Assembly (NCBI RefSeq): GCF_003944715.1
Contig: NZ_RWIT01000005.1
Location: 248,001-312,000 of the forward strand
DNA: 64,000 bases
Direction of reading: 5' to 3'
Source: Hymenobacter rigui
GTDB taxonomy: Bacteria > Bacteroidota > Bacteroidia > Cytophagales > Hymenobacteraceae
The notes below the pieces were generated by a model. The model had not been told where the DNA came from. It worked only from the letters and a program-made list of their open reading frames with translations, and did no database searches. Position 1 is the stretch's first letter; every line of letters begins with the position of its first letter. Shown here one piece after another: positions 17,450 through 26,200 of this stretch. A program made the translations under genes and the position numbers.

Positions 17450-18997
17450 TTACCACCCGGGGTTCTGCTGGTAGCGGGCCAGGTCAACCTCCGTCTGCGG
17501 AATAGGTAGCAGGCGGGAACGGTCCACGCGGAAGCTGTTGAAGTCGGTGTCGCGGGTTTTGAGCTGGTCGATGCCAGCCTGAGTATCCAGCAGCCCCCAG
17601 CGCTTCAGGTCAAAGAAGCGCTGGCCTTCCCCTGTCAGCTCCGTTACCCGCTCGTGCATGAGCTGGGTACGTAAGGTAGCCTGCGAAAAGCTGCCGGCCG
17701 TAAGCGGTGCCAGCCCGGCCCGGCTGCGCACCTGGTTAATGAGTGGCACGGCGGCGCTGGTCTGGCCCTGCTCATTGAGGGCTTCGGCTTGCAGCAGCAG
17801 CACATCGGCGTAACGCATCACCCGGTGGTTAATGGGCGAGTCGAAGTTCTCGAACGTGCGGTAGTAGTCGGTCTGGTACTTGCGCCAGTATACTCGGCTC
17901 AGGTCACGGGCATTGCCCCGGAAGCGGCGCAGAAAACCAGTACCGTACACCAGCGTGTCGCCGTCAACGGGCAGCGCGGAGGTAAACTGGCGGCGGTTGT
18001 AGAACACAGTGGCTGCCAGCCGGGGGTCGCGGGCTCCGGTGGTAGTGGGCTCCTGCAGAAACTCGTTTACCACCCAGGGCCGCACCTCTCCATCGACAAA
18101 CCCGGCACCAGGCACGCCCCAGAACTGGGAGCGTTGCCCGCCTTCCGAAGAAGTCGCGTCGTCGCCGTCGTTGCCGCCCAGCTTGGCATCCGAGAACTGG
18201 ACTTCAAAGATGGATTCCGCGTTGTTTTCCGTAGTGTGGCGGAAGTTGTCGGTGTAGCTGGTGGTCAGCCGGTACCGGTTCGAGCTGATTACCTCAGCCA
18301 GCTGCGCCGAGGCCTGCCCCCACTGCCGCTGCTGCATATAAGCCTTACCCAGCAGGGTGGTGGCGGCTCCTTTGGTGGCCCGGCCAGTGTCGTTGCCCCC
18401 GTAGCTATCCAGCAAATCGGGTTTGGCTTCCTGCAGGTCCTGCACAATCTGGGTCCATACCTGGGCTTCCGAGGCCTGGGGCGGCAGGTTGGCCGGGTCT
18501 GAGGGCTTAAGGGCCAGCGGCACGTTGCCGTACAGCGTCACCAGGTTGTAGTAGTACAGGGCCCGCAAAAACTTGGCTTCGGCCAGCACCCGCTTTTTGA
18601 GCGTTTCGCTCATCTGGATGCCGGGCACGTTGGCCAGCACCTGGTTGGTGCGCCAGATAGCCCGGTAATGGTCGCGCCACAGGTTCTGCGACACTTCAAA
18701 ATCGTAGTTGGCCTGCGTAAAGCGGGTAAAGTCGGCCAGCTCACCCCAGGGGCTCTGGCTGAAGCTGTCATCGGAGCGCAAATCGTAGGCGAAGTGCAGC
18801 CAGCGCCGGTAAGTACCCAGCTGCTGCAGGCCGCTGTAGCAGGCATTGATGCCCTTGATGGCGTCGCCCTCCGTTTTCCAGAACGACTCTGTAGTGGGCT
18901 GATTGGGGTTAACCTGATCGAGAAAATCCTTTTCGCAGGCTGTCGTCAGCAGCAGGCTGCCGGCCAGAGCGGCAAAGCGGAGTGTATGTAGTTTCAT
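17450..18997 (-). CDS. SusD/RagB-family glycan-binding lipoprotein
   Basis: This 515-residue outer-membrane lipoprotein (lipobox LTTAC, then EKDFLDQVNPNQPTTESFW) has the usual SusD layout: an N-terminal SusD-like region with TPR-type helices and a C-terminal SusD/RagB region ending LARYQQNPGW. Conserved pieces include RALYYYNLVTLYGNVPL, MRYADVLLLQAEALNEQG and RGQRFFDLKRWG-like text. SusD proteins cap the SusC transporter on the cell surface and capture oligosaccharides. It lies directly downstream of susC (about 40-base gap). The bound glycan is inferred from the GH43 and galactose genes to be an arabinan or (arabino)galactan. Confidence 0.95.
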   Translation of the reverse strand: MKLHTLRFAALAGSLLLTTACEKDFLDQVNPNQPTTESFWKTEGDAIKGINACYSGLQQLGTYRRWLHFAYDLRSDDSFSQSPWGELADFTRFTQANYDFEVSQNLWRDHYRAIWRTNQVLANVPGIQMSETLKKRVLAEAKFLRALYYYNLVTLYGNVPLALKPSDPANLPPQASEAQVWTQIVQDLQEAKPDLLDSYGGNDTGRATKGAATTLLGKAYMQQRQWGQASAQLAEVISSNRYRLTTSYTDNFRHTTENNAESIFEVQFSDAKLGGNDGDDATSSEGGQRSQFWGVPGAGFVDGEVRPWVVNEFLQEPTTTGARDPRLAATVFYNRRQFTSALPVDGDTLVYGTGFLRRFRGNARDLSRVYWRKYQTDYYRTFENFDSPINHRVMRYADVLLLQAEALNEQGQTSAAVPLINQVRSRAGLAPLTAGSFSQATLRTQLMHERVTELTGEGQRFFDLKRWGLLDTQAGIDQLKTRDTDFNSFRVDRSRLLPIPQTEVDLARYQQNPGW

Positions 18998-19038
18998 GGG
19001 AATATCAGATGGGAAGGTGGGGGAAGAGGTAGCCGCTA

Positions 19039-22000
19039 CTACAGGCCCAGCTGCAGGCCCAGCGACACGGTGCGCAGGTTGGGGTAGCTGCCCTCATCCA
19101 CGCCGCGCGAGAGGTTGCCATTCACCACTTCGGGGTCGTAGCCGGTGTAGTCGGTCACGGTGAACAGGTTCTGCGCCGTTACATACACGCGCAGGCTGCC
19201 CACTCCTTTCACTCGCTCCGTTAAAGTTTTCGGAATTGTGTAGCCAATCTGCAGGTTTTTCAGGCGCAGGTAAGAGCCATCTTCCAGCCACCGCGAGGAG
19301 TTGAGGCGGGAGTTGTTGATGGCCGCCTCGCCGGCCTGCCCGCCCCCACCGGCAATAATGGCGCGGGGCGTAGTGGTGGAGGGGTTGGAAGGCGTCCAGG
19401 GGCTGAAATCCTTGCGGTAGTTGCCATTGTCGTCGGTACGGTCCAGCCAGTAGCGGCCGGTATTCAGAATATCGTTGCCCTGCACGCCCTGGAAGAAGGC
19501 CGACAGATCGACACCCTTGTAGCTGGTCGACAGGTTCAGGCCGTACTGGATTTTGGGGAACACCCGCCCGATGTGCGTGCGGTCAGCGGCCGTTATCTGA
19601 CCATCGTTGTTGATGTCCTTATAGCGCACATCACCGGGCTGGGCATTGGGCTGGGCGCTGCCGGCTATGTTGTCGCCAGTCTGGAAGATACCGTCAAACT
19701 GATACAGGTAGAAGGAGCCCAGCTCGTAGCCAACCTCCGTGCGGGTCGATTCGCCGGGGCCGCCCACAAAGAAGTTCTGACGCTCGGTATTGCTCAGGCG
19801 CGTTACCTCATTCTTGATAGTGGTCAGGTTGCCGGTAACACTGTATTTGAAGGCGCTGCGGTTTTCGTTGTAGCCGACTACCAGTTCCAGTCCCCGGTTC
19901 TGAATGCGGCCAATGCGCTGGTACGGGTTGCTGCCCGCGTTACCCAGCACAATCGGAATGGCGGGGTCTACCAGGGCATTGCGCGTTTCGGAGCGGTAGT
20001 AATCGGCCGACAGCGTGATGCGGTCCTGCAGCAGCCCCAGATCAAAGCCAAAGTTAGCCGTGCGGCGCTCCTCCCAGGCTATATCGGTGCTGGGCAGCTG
20101 AGTTTGCACGCTACCATTCTGGGTGTTGTCGCCCCCGAACGGGTAGTTCACGTTGGGGTTCACTACACCCTGCCAGCGGTACGCACCGCCGTAGGGCCCG
20201 CCAATTTGCTCGTTGCCCAGCACCCCGTAGCTGGCCCGCAGCTTCAGGTTGCTTACCTTATCGGTGAGGTTGGCGAAGAAATCTTCCTTAGAAATCCGCC
20301 AGCCGGCCGAAGCCGCGTAGAACGTACCGTAGCGGTTTTCGGGGCTGAAGCGCGAGGAACCGTCGCGGCGGATGGCCGCAGTCAGCAGGTAGCGCTGGTC
20401 GTAGTCATAGGTAATCTGCCCCAGGTAGGAGCGTTTGTTGTAGGTGTAAGAAGAACCTACCACCTGCGGGGCGCTGCTGCCGGCATCCAGGGCCCAATAG
20501 TACACCGGGCCGGTGCCGTAGTCGTTGTTGCGGCCCCGGGTGAAGTCGTTGGTCTGGTGCTGCTCGGTGTAGCCGGCCACGGCCGTTACGTTGTTCTGAC
20601 CGAAGCTCTTATCGAAGGACAGCGTATTCTCCACCATCGTGAAAAAGCTGTTTCCCTGATTCTCGGCGTAGTACGAGGGGTTCAGCGGGTCGTTCTGGCG
20701 CCACTGCCCGTAATGGCGCTTTTCCCGGTCGTGGTAGGCCAGGTACTCGGTACCCAGATTGAGGCGGTAGCGCAGGAAGCTAAAGATGTCCAGCTCCCCG
20801 TACACGTTGCCCTGAATGCGGTTGTTCTCGGAGGTGTTGTTCAGCAGTTTCTGCAGGGCTATGGGGTTGGTCCCGAAGGTGCTGGCGTTGTTGTTCCCGA
20901 AGCCGAACCCACCGGGGTTGGCCGCATCATACACCGGAATAACGGGCAGCATGCGCAGCACATCCAGGAAGGGCAGCCCGTTGATGGCCGTGGAGTTGGT
21001 GCGGGCCAGCTGCAGGTTCTCGCCCACGCGCAGGCGGCCCCGGTTAAAGCCCGAGTTCAGACGCACGCTGTAGCGCTCAAACTTGGGGCCCACGGTGGTG
21101 CCTTTCTGGTTGAAATACTCACCCGACAGCAGGAAATTGGAGTTGGGCCCGCCCCCTGAGAAACTCAGGTTGTAATCCTCTACCCGCCCCGTCCGGATCA
21201 GCTCTTTTTGCCAGTCCGTATCCACCCCGTTGGGGTTGGCCACAAACGGCTGCACCGGGCGGCCGGCATTTTCGTAGGCCTGGCGGTTGATAACGGCCCA
21301 TTCCTGGGCATTCATCAGGTCGTAGGTCTTGTTGATTTTCTGCACCCCGCTATAGGCATTGAAGCTGATAGCTGGCGTACCCGCCTTACCCTTTTTGGTG
21401 GTAATGATAATTACCCCGTTGGCCCCGCGTGAACCATACGGCGCCAGGGAGGCTCCATCCTTCAATACCTGAATCGACTCGGCATCGGCAGTGTTAAAAT
21501 CCCGGATGTTATCTACCCACAGCCCGTCAATAATGTAGAGGGGGCTGCTGCTGCCGCCTATAGACCCCAGACCTCGAATGTTTATCAGAGGTGCCTGGCC
21601 CGGCACGCCCGAGTTAATAACTTGCACACCTGGCAGCCGGCCCTGAATACCCTCGGCAATGGTGGCTACCGGGGCTTTTTGGGCGTCCCGCCCACTCACG
21701 CTGGCGACGGAGCCCGTCACGTCTTCGCGCTTTTGGGTCAGGTAGCCCACTACTACCACGTCGTTCAATACCTTGCTATCCACATCCAGGCGCACATCCA
21801 CGGTGCTGCGGCCGTTTACCGGCACTTCCTGGGTGGTATAGCCAACAAAGGAGAAAACCAGCGTTGCATTGTCGGCTACCGTAAGGCTGTAGCGTCCGTC
21901 ACTGTCGGTAGTCACGCCGTTGGATGTGCCTTTTTCCAGCACCGTTACGCCGGGCATTCCCTGGCCTTTTTCATCGGTAATGCGGCCGGCAACGGTTGCC

Positions 22001-22125
22001 GCCACGCCGGGCGTTGCGGCCCGGAGTAGCGAAGACGCTTCCGGGGCGGCGGTGGCCAGTAGCGGCAGGCAGCTCAGCAGGGCCGGCAGCAATAAGTGTT
22101 GCGGATGAGGTACCATTCGGTTCAT
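19039..22125 (-). CDS. SusC/RagA-family TonB-dependent outer-membrane transporter
   Basis: This is a 1028-residue TonB-dependent receptor. The ATG at 22125 begins a signal peptide (MNRMVPHPQHLLLPALLSC...); 42 extra residues in the longer frame have no signal character. An N-terminal carboxypeptidase-like regulatory domain (VAGRITDEKGQGMPGVTVL ... FVGYTTQEV) precedes the plug (SPLYIIDGLWVDNI, the SusC hallmark). A 22-strand-type barrel ends in LGLQLGL. It imports oligosaccharides captured by SusD. It is the first gene of the minus-strand PUL operon and has two 12-bp LacI-type palindromes 57 and 84 bases upstream of the ATG. Confidence 0.95.
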   Translation of the reverse strand: MNRMVPHPQHLLLPALLSCLPLLATAAPEASSLLRAATPGVAATVAGRITDEKGQGMPGVTVLEKGTSNGVTTDSDGRYSLTVADNATLVFSFVGYTTQEVPVNGRSTVDVRLDVDSKVLNDVVVVGYLTQKREDVTGSVASVSGRDAQKAPVATIAEGIQGRLPGVQVINSGVPGQAPLINIRGLGSIGGSSSPLYIIDGLWVDNIRDFNTADAESIQVLKDGASLAPYGSRGANGVIIITTKKGKAGTPAISFNAYSGVQKINKTYDLMNAQEWAVINRQAYENAGRPVQPFVANPNGVDTDWQKELIRTGRVEDYNLSFSGGGPNSNFLLSGEYFNQKGTTVGPKFERYSVRLNSGFNRGRLRVGENLQLARTNSTAINGLPFLDVLRMLPVIPVYDAANPGGFGFGNNNASTFGTNPIALQKLLNNTSENNRIQGNVYGELDIFSFLRYRLNLGTEYLAYHDREKRHYGQWRQNDPLNPSYYAENQGNSFFTMVENTLSFDKSFGQNNVTAVAGYTEQHQTNDFTRGRNNDYGTGPVYYWALDAGSSAPQVVGSSYTYNKRSYLGQITYDYDQRYLLTAAIRRDGSSRFSPENRYGTFYAASAGWRISKEDFFANLTDKVSNLKLRASYGVLGNEQIGGPYGGAYRWQGVVNPNVNYPFGGDNTQNGSVQTQLPSTDIAWEERRTANFGFDLGLLQDRITLSADYYRSETRNALVDPAIPIVLGNAGSNPYQRIGRIQNRGLELVVGYNENRSAFKYSVTGNLTTIKNEVTRLSNTERQNFFVGGPGESTRTEVGYELGSFYLYQFDGIFQTGDNIAGSAQPNAQPGDVRYKDINNDGQITAADRTHIGRVFPKIQYGLNLSTSYKGVDLSAFFQGVQGNDILNTGRYWLDRTDDNGNYRKDFSPWTPSNPSTTTPRAIIAGGGGQAGEAAINNSRLNSSRWLEDGSYLRLKNLQIGYTIPKTLTERVKGVGSLRVYVTAQNLFTVTDYTGYDPEVVNGNLSRGVDEGSYPNLRTVSLGLQLGL

Positions 22126-22181
22126 AGGAAGGGGCAGTTGGGTAGGATGTGTCGGGGGTAAATGAATACAAGTGGCGGCGA

Positions 22182-22193
22182 GCAAACGTTTGC
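22182..22193. promoter_or_regulatory. LacI-type operator O1 (susC side)
   Basis: This is an exact 12-bp palindrome, GCAAACGTTTGC, with the central CG step typical of LacI/GalR-family operators. Its centre is 27 bp from that of O2. Confidence 0.85.
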
Positions 22194-22208
22194 GCTTAGA
22201 AAGAAATT

Positions 22209-22220
22209 GCAAACGTTTGC
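22209..22220. promoter_or_regulatory. LacI-type operator O2 (susC side)
   Basis: This is the second exact GCAAACGTTTGC in the susC leader. The tandem arrangement with O1 suggests stronger repression or activation of the main PUL operon. Confidence 0.85.
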
Positions 22221-22507
22221 AGTGAACTGCGGAAGAAAAGCCTGATATCAAAATGCTACCAGGCTACCGGGGTAGTGTGGGAAGGACAACTGGAGTGAGT
22301 GCAGCTATAACAGCTCACCTGCACCGAATTACTGCGTAAGGTTAAGTAGTTATTATTCCTTTGTCAAGAATCATCAATAAATATTTTATATCAAAAGTAA
22401 TGGGTTACTCACTACTGCTGAGGTTAAACTGTGCAGGATAAGCAACCCGCACTGATTCTCCCCCGACGAAGGACCAAACGCGAAAAGAAAAAACCACTGG
22501 ATTTCTT

Positions 22508-22519
22508 GCAAACGTTTGC
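22508..22519. promoter_or_regulatory. LacI-type operator O3 (galK leader)
   Basis: An exact GCAAACGTTTGC lies 42 bases before the galK ATG, so it probably overlaps or abuts the galK-galT promoter. Confidence 0.85.
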
Positions 22520-22561
22520 ATAAAATTCTTTCATTTGCTTCCTCGCTCACTTTACTTGCCT

Positions 22562-23728
22562 ATGTCAGCCTCTGCCATTGCCGCCGCTTTTCAGCGGATC
22601 TTCTCAACCGTGCCGCTGGTGGTTCGGGCACCTGGCCGCGTCAACCTGATTGGGGAGCACACCGATTACAATGGAGGCTTCGTGCTGCCGGCCGCCGTCG
22701 ATAAGGAAATCTACTTTGCCGTGGCCCTGAACGGACTCCCTGTGGTACGACTCTACTCGCATGACAAAGACGAGCGGCACGAGTTTGAAACAACACAGCT
22801 ACAACCGGGCCCCATACTGTGGGCAAACTATCTGACAGGCGTAGTGGCAGGCTTTCAGCAGCAAGGCATTGCGGTGCCAGGCTTCGATTGTGTATTTGGG
22901 GGAAACGTGCCCATTGGGGCTGGCTTATCGTCGTCGGCAGCCGTGGAATGCGGCCTGGCGCTGGCGCTGAACACACTCCTGCAGGCTGGTCTGAGCCGGA
23001 TGGAGCTGGCCCGACTCAGCCAGCAGGCCGAGCACACCCACGCGGGTGTGCAGTGCGGGATTATGGACCAGTTTGCCAGCCTGTTTGGCAAAGCCGGCCA
23101 GGTAGTCCTCCTCGACTGCCGCTCCCTGGAGTACGCATATTTTCCCTTTGACACCACCACCTGCCGTATTGTGCTGTGCAACTCCGGGGTAAAGCATTCC
23201 CTGGCCAGCTCCGAATACAATTCCCGCCGCCAGGAGTGCGAACTGGGAGTAGCTGTATTGCGCCAATACTACCCGCAAGTGCGCAGCCTGCGCGACGCGA
23301 CGCTGGCCCAATTGGACGCGCACCAGCCGGAGCTAGGGGATATAGTGTATCGGCGCTGCCGGTACGTGGTGGAGGAAAACCAGCGCGTGGTGCTGGCCTG
23401 CCAGCACTTATCGGAGAAGGACATGGTGGCATTTGGCCAGCTGATGTATGCCTCCCACGCCGGGTTACGGAACCAGTACGAAGTAAGCTGTGCCGAGCTG
23501 GATCTGTTGGTGGCGGCGGCCCGTCCTTTGCCCGGCGTGTACGGGGCCCGTATGATGGGCGGCGGCTTCGGCGGCTGCACCATCAACCTGGTAGCCACCG
23601 AGGCAGTGGATGAGTTTTGCCGCTTGATGACCGCGCAGTACCAGCAGCAGCTGGGGCGGCCTCTCGAAATATATTGCACCACCATTGTAGGCGGTGTGGA
23701 AGTAGAGCCGTCCCTAGTGCTACCATAA
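22562..23728 (+). CDS. galK: Galactokinase
   Basis: This 388-residue cytosolic enzyme phosphorylates galactose to galactose 1-phosphate with ATP, the first Leloir step. The GHMP-kinase motifs are complete: the galactose-binding signature RVNLIGEHTDYNGG near the N-terminus, the phosphate-binding PIGAGLSSSAA and the late MMGGGFGGCTINL. The catalytic Asp lies in CGIMDQFAS. Starting at 22562 matches family length; a longer start upstream would add non-conserved residues. It is first in a galK-galT unit whose leader has an operator shared with the rest of the PUL. Confidence 0.96.
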   Translation: MSASAIAAAFQRIFSTVPLVVRAPGRVNLIGEHTDYNGGFVLPAAVDKEIYFAVALNGLPVVRLYSHDKDERHEFETTQLQPGPILWANYLTGVVAGFQQQGIAVPGFDCVFGGNVPIGAGLSSSAAVECGLALALNTLLQAGLSRMELARLSQQAEHTHAGVQCGIMDQFASLFGKAGQVVLLDCRSLEYAYFPFDTTTCRIVLCNSGVKHSLASSEYNSRRQECELGVAVLRQYYPQVRSLRDATLAQLDAHQPELGDIVYRRCRYVVEENQRVVLACQHLSEKDMVAFGQLMYASHAGLRNQYEVSCAELDLLVAAARPLPGVYGARMMGGGFGGCTINLVATEAVDEFCRLMTAQYQQQLGRPLEIYCTTIVGGVEVEPSLVLP

Positions 23729-23735
23729 CCGCTTA

Positions 23736-23802
23736 CATCCTCTCTGCTACTTGCACGTGGGAATGCAAGGCCGGAAAGGGGCCGGATTAAGCAGAGAGGA
23801 TG
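23736..23802 (+). promoter_or_regulatory. galK-galT spacer hairpin 1
   Basis: 13-bp perfect arms (CATCCTCTCTGCT / AGCAGAGAGGATG) begin 7 bases after the galK stop. An inner TTGCA/TGCAA hairpin and GGCCGG/CCGGCC-type pairing fill the loop, so the RNA would be strongly folded. Confidence 0.7.
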
Positions 23803-23812
23803 CTTCTTGAAC

Positions 23813-23866
23813 GTGAGCCCGGAGCTGCAGGCATCACCAAACGGTGTGTCCGGCGGCCGGGCTCAC
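23813..23866 (+). promoter_or_regulatory. galK-galT spacer hairpin 2
   Basis: 10-bp arms (GTGAGCCCGG / CCGGGCTCAC) are followed a few bases later by a run of Ts (CTTTTTATC), 44 bases before the galT ATG. It could be a partial terminator or attenuator between the two Leloir genes. Confidence 0.6.
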
Positions 23867-23909
23867 GCTCAGCCTTTTTATCGTCGACTACCCGTTACCA
23901 TACGCTTAC

Positions 23910-24971
23910 ATGGCTGAATTTGACCTGACCGAACACCCGCACCGCCGCTACAACCCCCTTACCGGCGAGTGGCTGCTGGTGTCCCCGCACCGCTCCAGGC
24001 GTCCCTGGCAGGGCCAGCAGGAAGCCACCGACGAGGCCCCCCGCCCCGCCCACGACCCCACCTGCTACCTATGCCCCGGCAACGTGCGCGCCAACGGCGA
24101 GGTGAACCCCGACTATACCGGCACCTTTGTCTTCGACAACGACTTTGCCGCCCTGCTGCCCGACACGCCCGTGGGCGAGGTCAACATTGGCGGGCTCTTG
24201 CGGGCCGAGGCCGAATCGGGCGTGGGCCGGGTTATCTGCTTCTCCCCCCGCCACGATTTAACCCTGCCCGAAATGAGCCCGGAGGCCATTCGCGGGGTGG
24301 TGGACGTGTGGACCCAGCAGTTCCGGGAGCTGGGGGCCCGCCCCGACATCAACTACGTGCAGATTTTCGAGAACAAGGGCCAGGTGATGGGCTGCTCCAA
24401 CCCCCACCCCCACGGCCAGATCTGGGCCCAGCGCACCGTACCCGGCGAGCCGGCCCAGGAAACCCGGCAGCAGCAGGCCTACTTCCAGCAGCACGGCCGC
24501 AGCCTACTCGCCGATTACCTGGCCCTGGAGCTGGAGCAGCAGCAGCGCGTGGTGCTGGCAAACGCGCACTGGGTGACGGTGGTACCCTACTGGGCCGTGT
24601 GGCCCTTCGAGACGCTGGTGCTGCCCCGCCGCCACGTGCAGGACCTGACCCAGCTCACGGACGAGGAAAAGGACGCACTGGCCGAGATGGTCCGCCAGCT
24701 CACCATCCGCTACGACAACCTGTTCCAGACCTCCTTCCCCTACTCCGCCGGCCTGCACCAGCGCCCCACCGACGGGCAGCAGCACGCGGCCTGGCACCTG
24801 CACCTGCACTTCTACCCGCCGCTGCTGCGCTCGGCCACCGTACGCAAGTTCATGGTGGGCTACGAGCTGCTCGGCAACGCCCAGCGCGACATCACCCCCG
24901 AAGCCGCCGCCCAGCGCCTGCGCGAGCTGCCCGATGTGCACTACAAAGCCGCCCGCCATAACCCATCATAA
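23910..24971 (+). CDS. galT: UDP-glucose:hexose-1-phosphate uridylyltransferase
   Basis: This 353-residue enzyme exchanges galactose 1-phosphate with UDP-glucose to give UDP-galactose and glucose 1-phosphate. It shows the zinc-site Cys pair CYLCPGN, the active-site motif [10 protein letters not shown] with the uridylylated His, and a second His cluster [11 protein letters not shown] chose the ATG at 23910 ([19 protein letters not shown]) because the upstream part of the frame lies in the hairpin leader. It is the second gene of the galK unit. The UDP-galactose 4-epimerase needed to complete the cycle is not in this window. Confidence 0.96.
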   Translation: MAEFDLTEHPHRRYNPLTGEWLLVSPHRSRRPWQGQQEATDEAPRPAHDPTCYLCPGNVRANGEVNPDYTGTFVFDNDFAALLPDTPVGEVNIGGLLRAEAESGVGRVICFSPRHDLTLPEMSPEAIRGVVDVWTQQFRELGARPDINYVQIFENKGQVMGCSNPHPHGQIWAQRTVPGEPAQETRQQQAYFQQHGRSLLADYLALELEQQQRVVLANAHWVTVVPYWAVWPFETLVLPRRHVQDLTQLTDEEKDALAEMVRQLTIRYDNLFQTSFPYSAGLHQRPTDGQQHAAWHLHLHFYPPLLRSATVRKFMVGYELLGNAQRDITPEAAAQRLRELPDVHYKAARHNPS

Positions 24972-24985
24972 CCCCTGCCGGCCTG

Positions 24986-25042
24986 AGCAGCACAGCAAAA
25001 GGGCCCGCAGCACGTTGCTGCGGGCCCTTTTGCTGTGCTGCT
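24986..25042. terminator. Long bidirectional terminator
   Basis: A perfect 27-bp stem with a 3-nt loop lies between convergent galT and GH43. It is built on GGGCCCGCAGCA and flanked by AAAA/TTTT. The stem is unusually long for an intrinsic terminator. Confidence 0.9.
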
Positions 25043-25056
25043 GTGCAATATAGTTT

Positions 25057-26118
25057 CTACTGCTCGCCCGCTGGCCGGGCCAGCGGCTGGCCCACTACCA
25101 CGGGAACCCCAAAGTTGGGAGTACCATCGGCGTTCCAGGTGAAACGCTGGGCCCGGGGAGTACGCAACCGGCCGCAGCCCTGCCCGGGTTCATCGTTGGC
25201 ATGGTACAGAATCCAGTCTTCCGTTCCATCCGGCGATTTGAAAAAGCTGTTGTGGCCGGGAGCGTACACTTTATTATCGGCATTCTGCTGGAATACGGGC
25301 TCCGGCGACTTTATCCAGGAGTCGGCACGCAGCAAATCGGCTTTTTCGGACGCGGTGAGCATGCCCAGGGCATACGTATCGGTCCAGCAGCCACTGGCCG
25401 AGTAGATCAGGTACAGCTTACCGGCGTGGCGGAGTACTTCGGGGCCTTCGTTCACATCCACGTGGGGCGGGTCGGCGGGGTTGTTCAGGTCGCCGTTTCG
25501 CTCCCAGGCATACGTGGGCGTGGATACGCGCACCCGTGGCCCGTCAATAGTCCAGGGATTTTTCATGCGGGCCAGGTAAATATCCTGCCGACCATTCTGG
25601 TCGCCCTCCCACCCCGACCAAATAAAGTACAGCTGCCCCCGATTCTCAAATACGGAGCCGTCGATGGCCCATTTGTTGGTGGCATCGGTAATCTGACCTT
25701 TATCAACCCACGTACCATCCAGAGGGTCGGGGGCACTGTTTTCAAGCACCCAGAGGCGGTGGTCGGCGTTACGGCCGGCATCGGCGGCGTAGTAGAGGTA
25801 CCACTTGCCCGCTATGCGGTGCAGCTCCGGCGCCCAGATTTCGCGGGAGTTAGGGCCGGTAGCCGGGGGCGTCCAGACTACTTTGCTGGGGGCAGTGCGC
25901 AGCTGGCTCAGAGAAGCCGTTTTCCAGAGCGTGATGTTGCGGCCGGTTGTGTGGGTGTAGTAGTAGAAGCCGTTGTGATGAATCGTCCAGGGGTCGGCAC
26001 CAGCCGGCAGCAATGGGTTGGTAAAGGTGCCCGCTTCGGGGGTATGGATGGCGCGGGGCGGGCGGGAGCAGGCAGTGGCCAGCAGCAGGGCCAGCAGCAA
26101 CGGGTAGCAGCTTTTCAT
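25057..26118 (-). CDS. GH43 family hydrolase, lipoprotein (paralogue 2 of 3)
   Basis: This is a 353-residue lipoprotein (MKSCYPLLLALLLATAC lipobox). It is a single GH43 domain with the base Asp in AGADPWTIHH, the modulating Asp in WAIDGSVFENRG, the acid Glu in NEGPEVLRHAG and the His in YAPGHNSFFKSPDG. The C-terminal FTWNADGTPNFGVP block is shared with the GH43 genes at 16215 and 27347. It is the last gene of the minus-strand unit 27347-26201-25057. Predicted to be an envelope-anchored exo-acting arabinosidase-type enzyme; the exact linkage is unknown. Confidence 0.9.
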   Translation of the reverse strand: MKSCYPLLLALLLATACSRPPRAIHTPEAGTFTNPLLPAGADPWTIHHNGFYYYTHTTGRNITLWKTASLSQLRTAPSKVVWTPPATGPNSREIWAPELHRIAGKWYLYYAADAGRNADHRLWVLENSAPDPLDGTWVDKGQITDATNKWAIDGSVFENRGQLYFIWSGWEGDQNGRQDIYLARMKNPWTIDGPRVRVSTPTYAWERNGDLNNPADPPHVDVNEGPEVLRHAGKLYLIYSASGCWTDTYALGMLTASEKADLLRADSWIKSPEPVFQQNADNKVYAPGHNSFFKSPDGTEDWILYHANDEPGQGCGRLRTPRAQRFTWNADGTPNFGVPVVVGQPLARPAGEQ

Positions 26119-26200
26119 GGGTTGATACGGAGTGGCTCCGGGCGGTGCCCACGGGTTTGGGCACCGCCCGGGCGGCCAGAATATAGATTTAGCGGCGGCC

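Larger units (their letters stand above)
22126..22561. other. Divergent regulatory region between susC and galK
   Basis: This 436-base AT-rich region carries leaders for the susC operon (minus) and galK-galT (plus). It contains three exact copies of the GCAAACGTTTGC palindrome, two on the susC side and one 43 bases before galK. No ORF in it looks real. Exact -33/-7 elements are not obvious. Confidence 0.7.

Noticed and set aside
19573..21159. 528-codon open frame antisense to susC on the plus strand
   Set aside because: It is a shadow of the GC-rich susC gene. The SusC protein in the other strand is fully conserved and the antisense translation has no recognisable domain.
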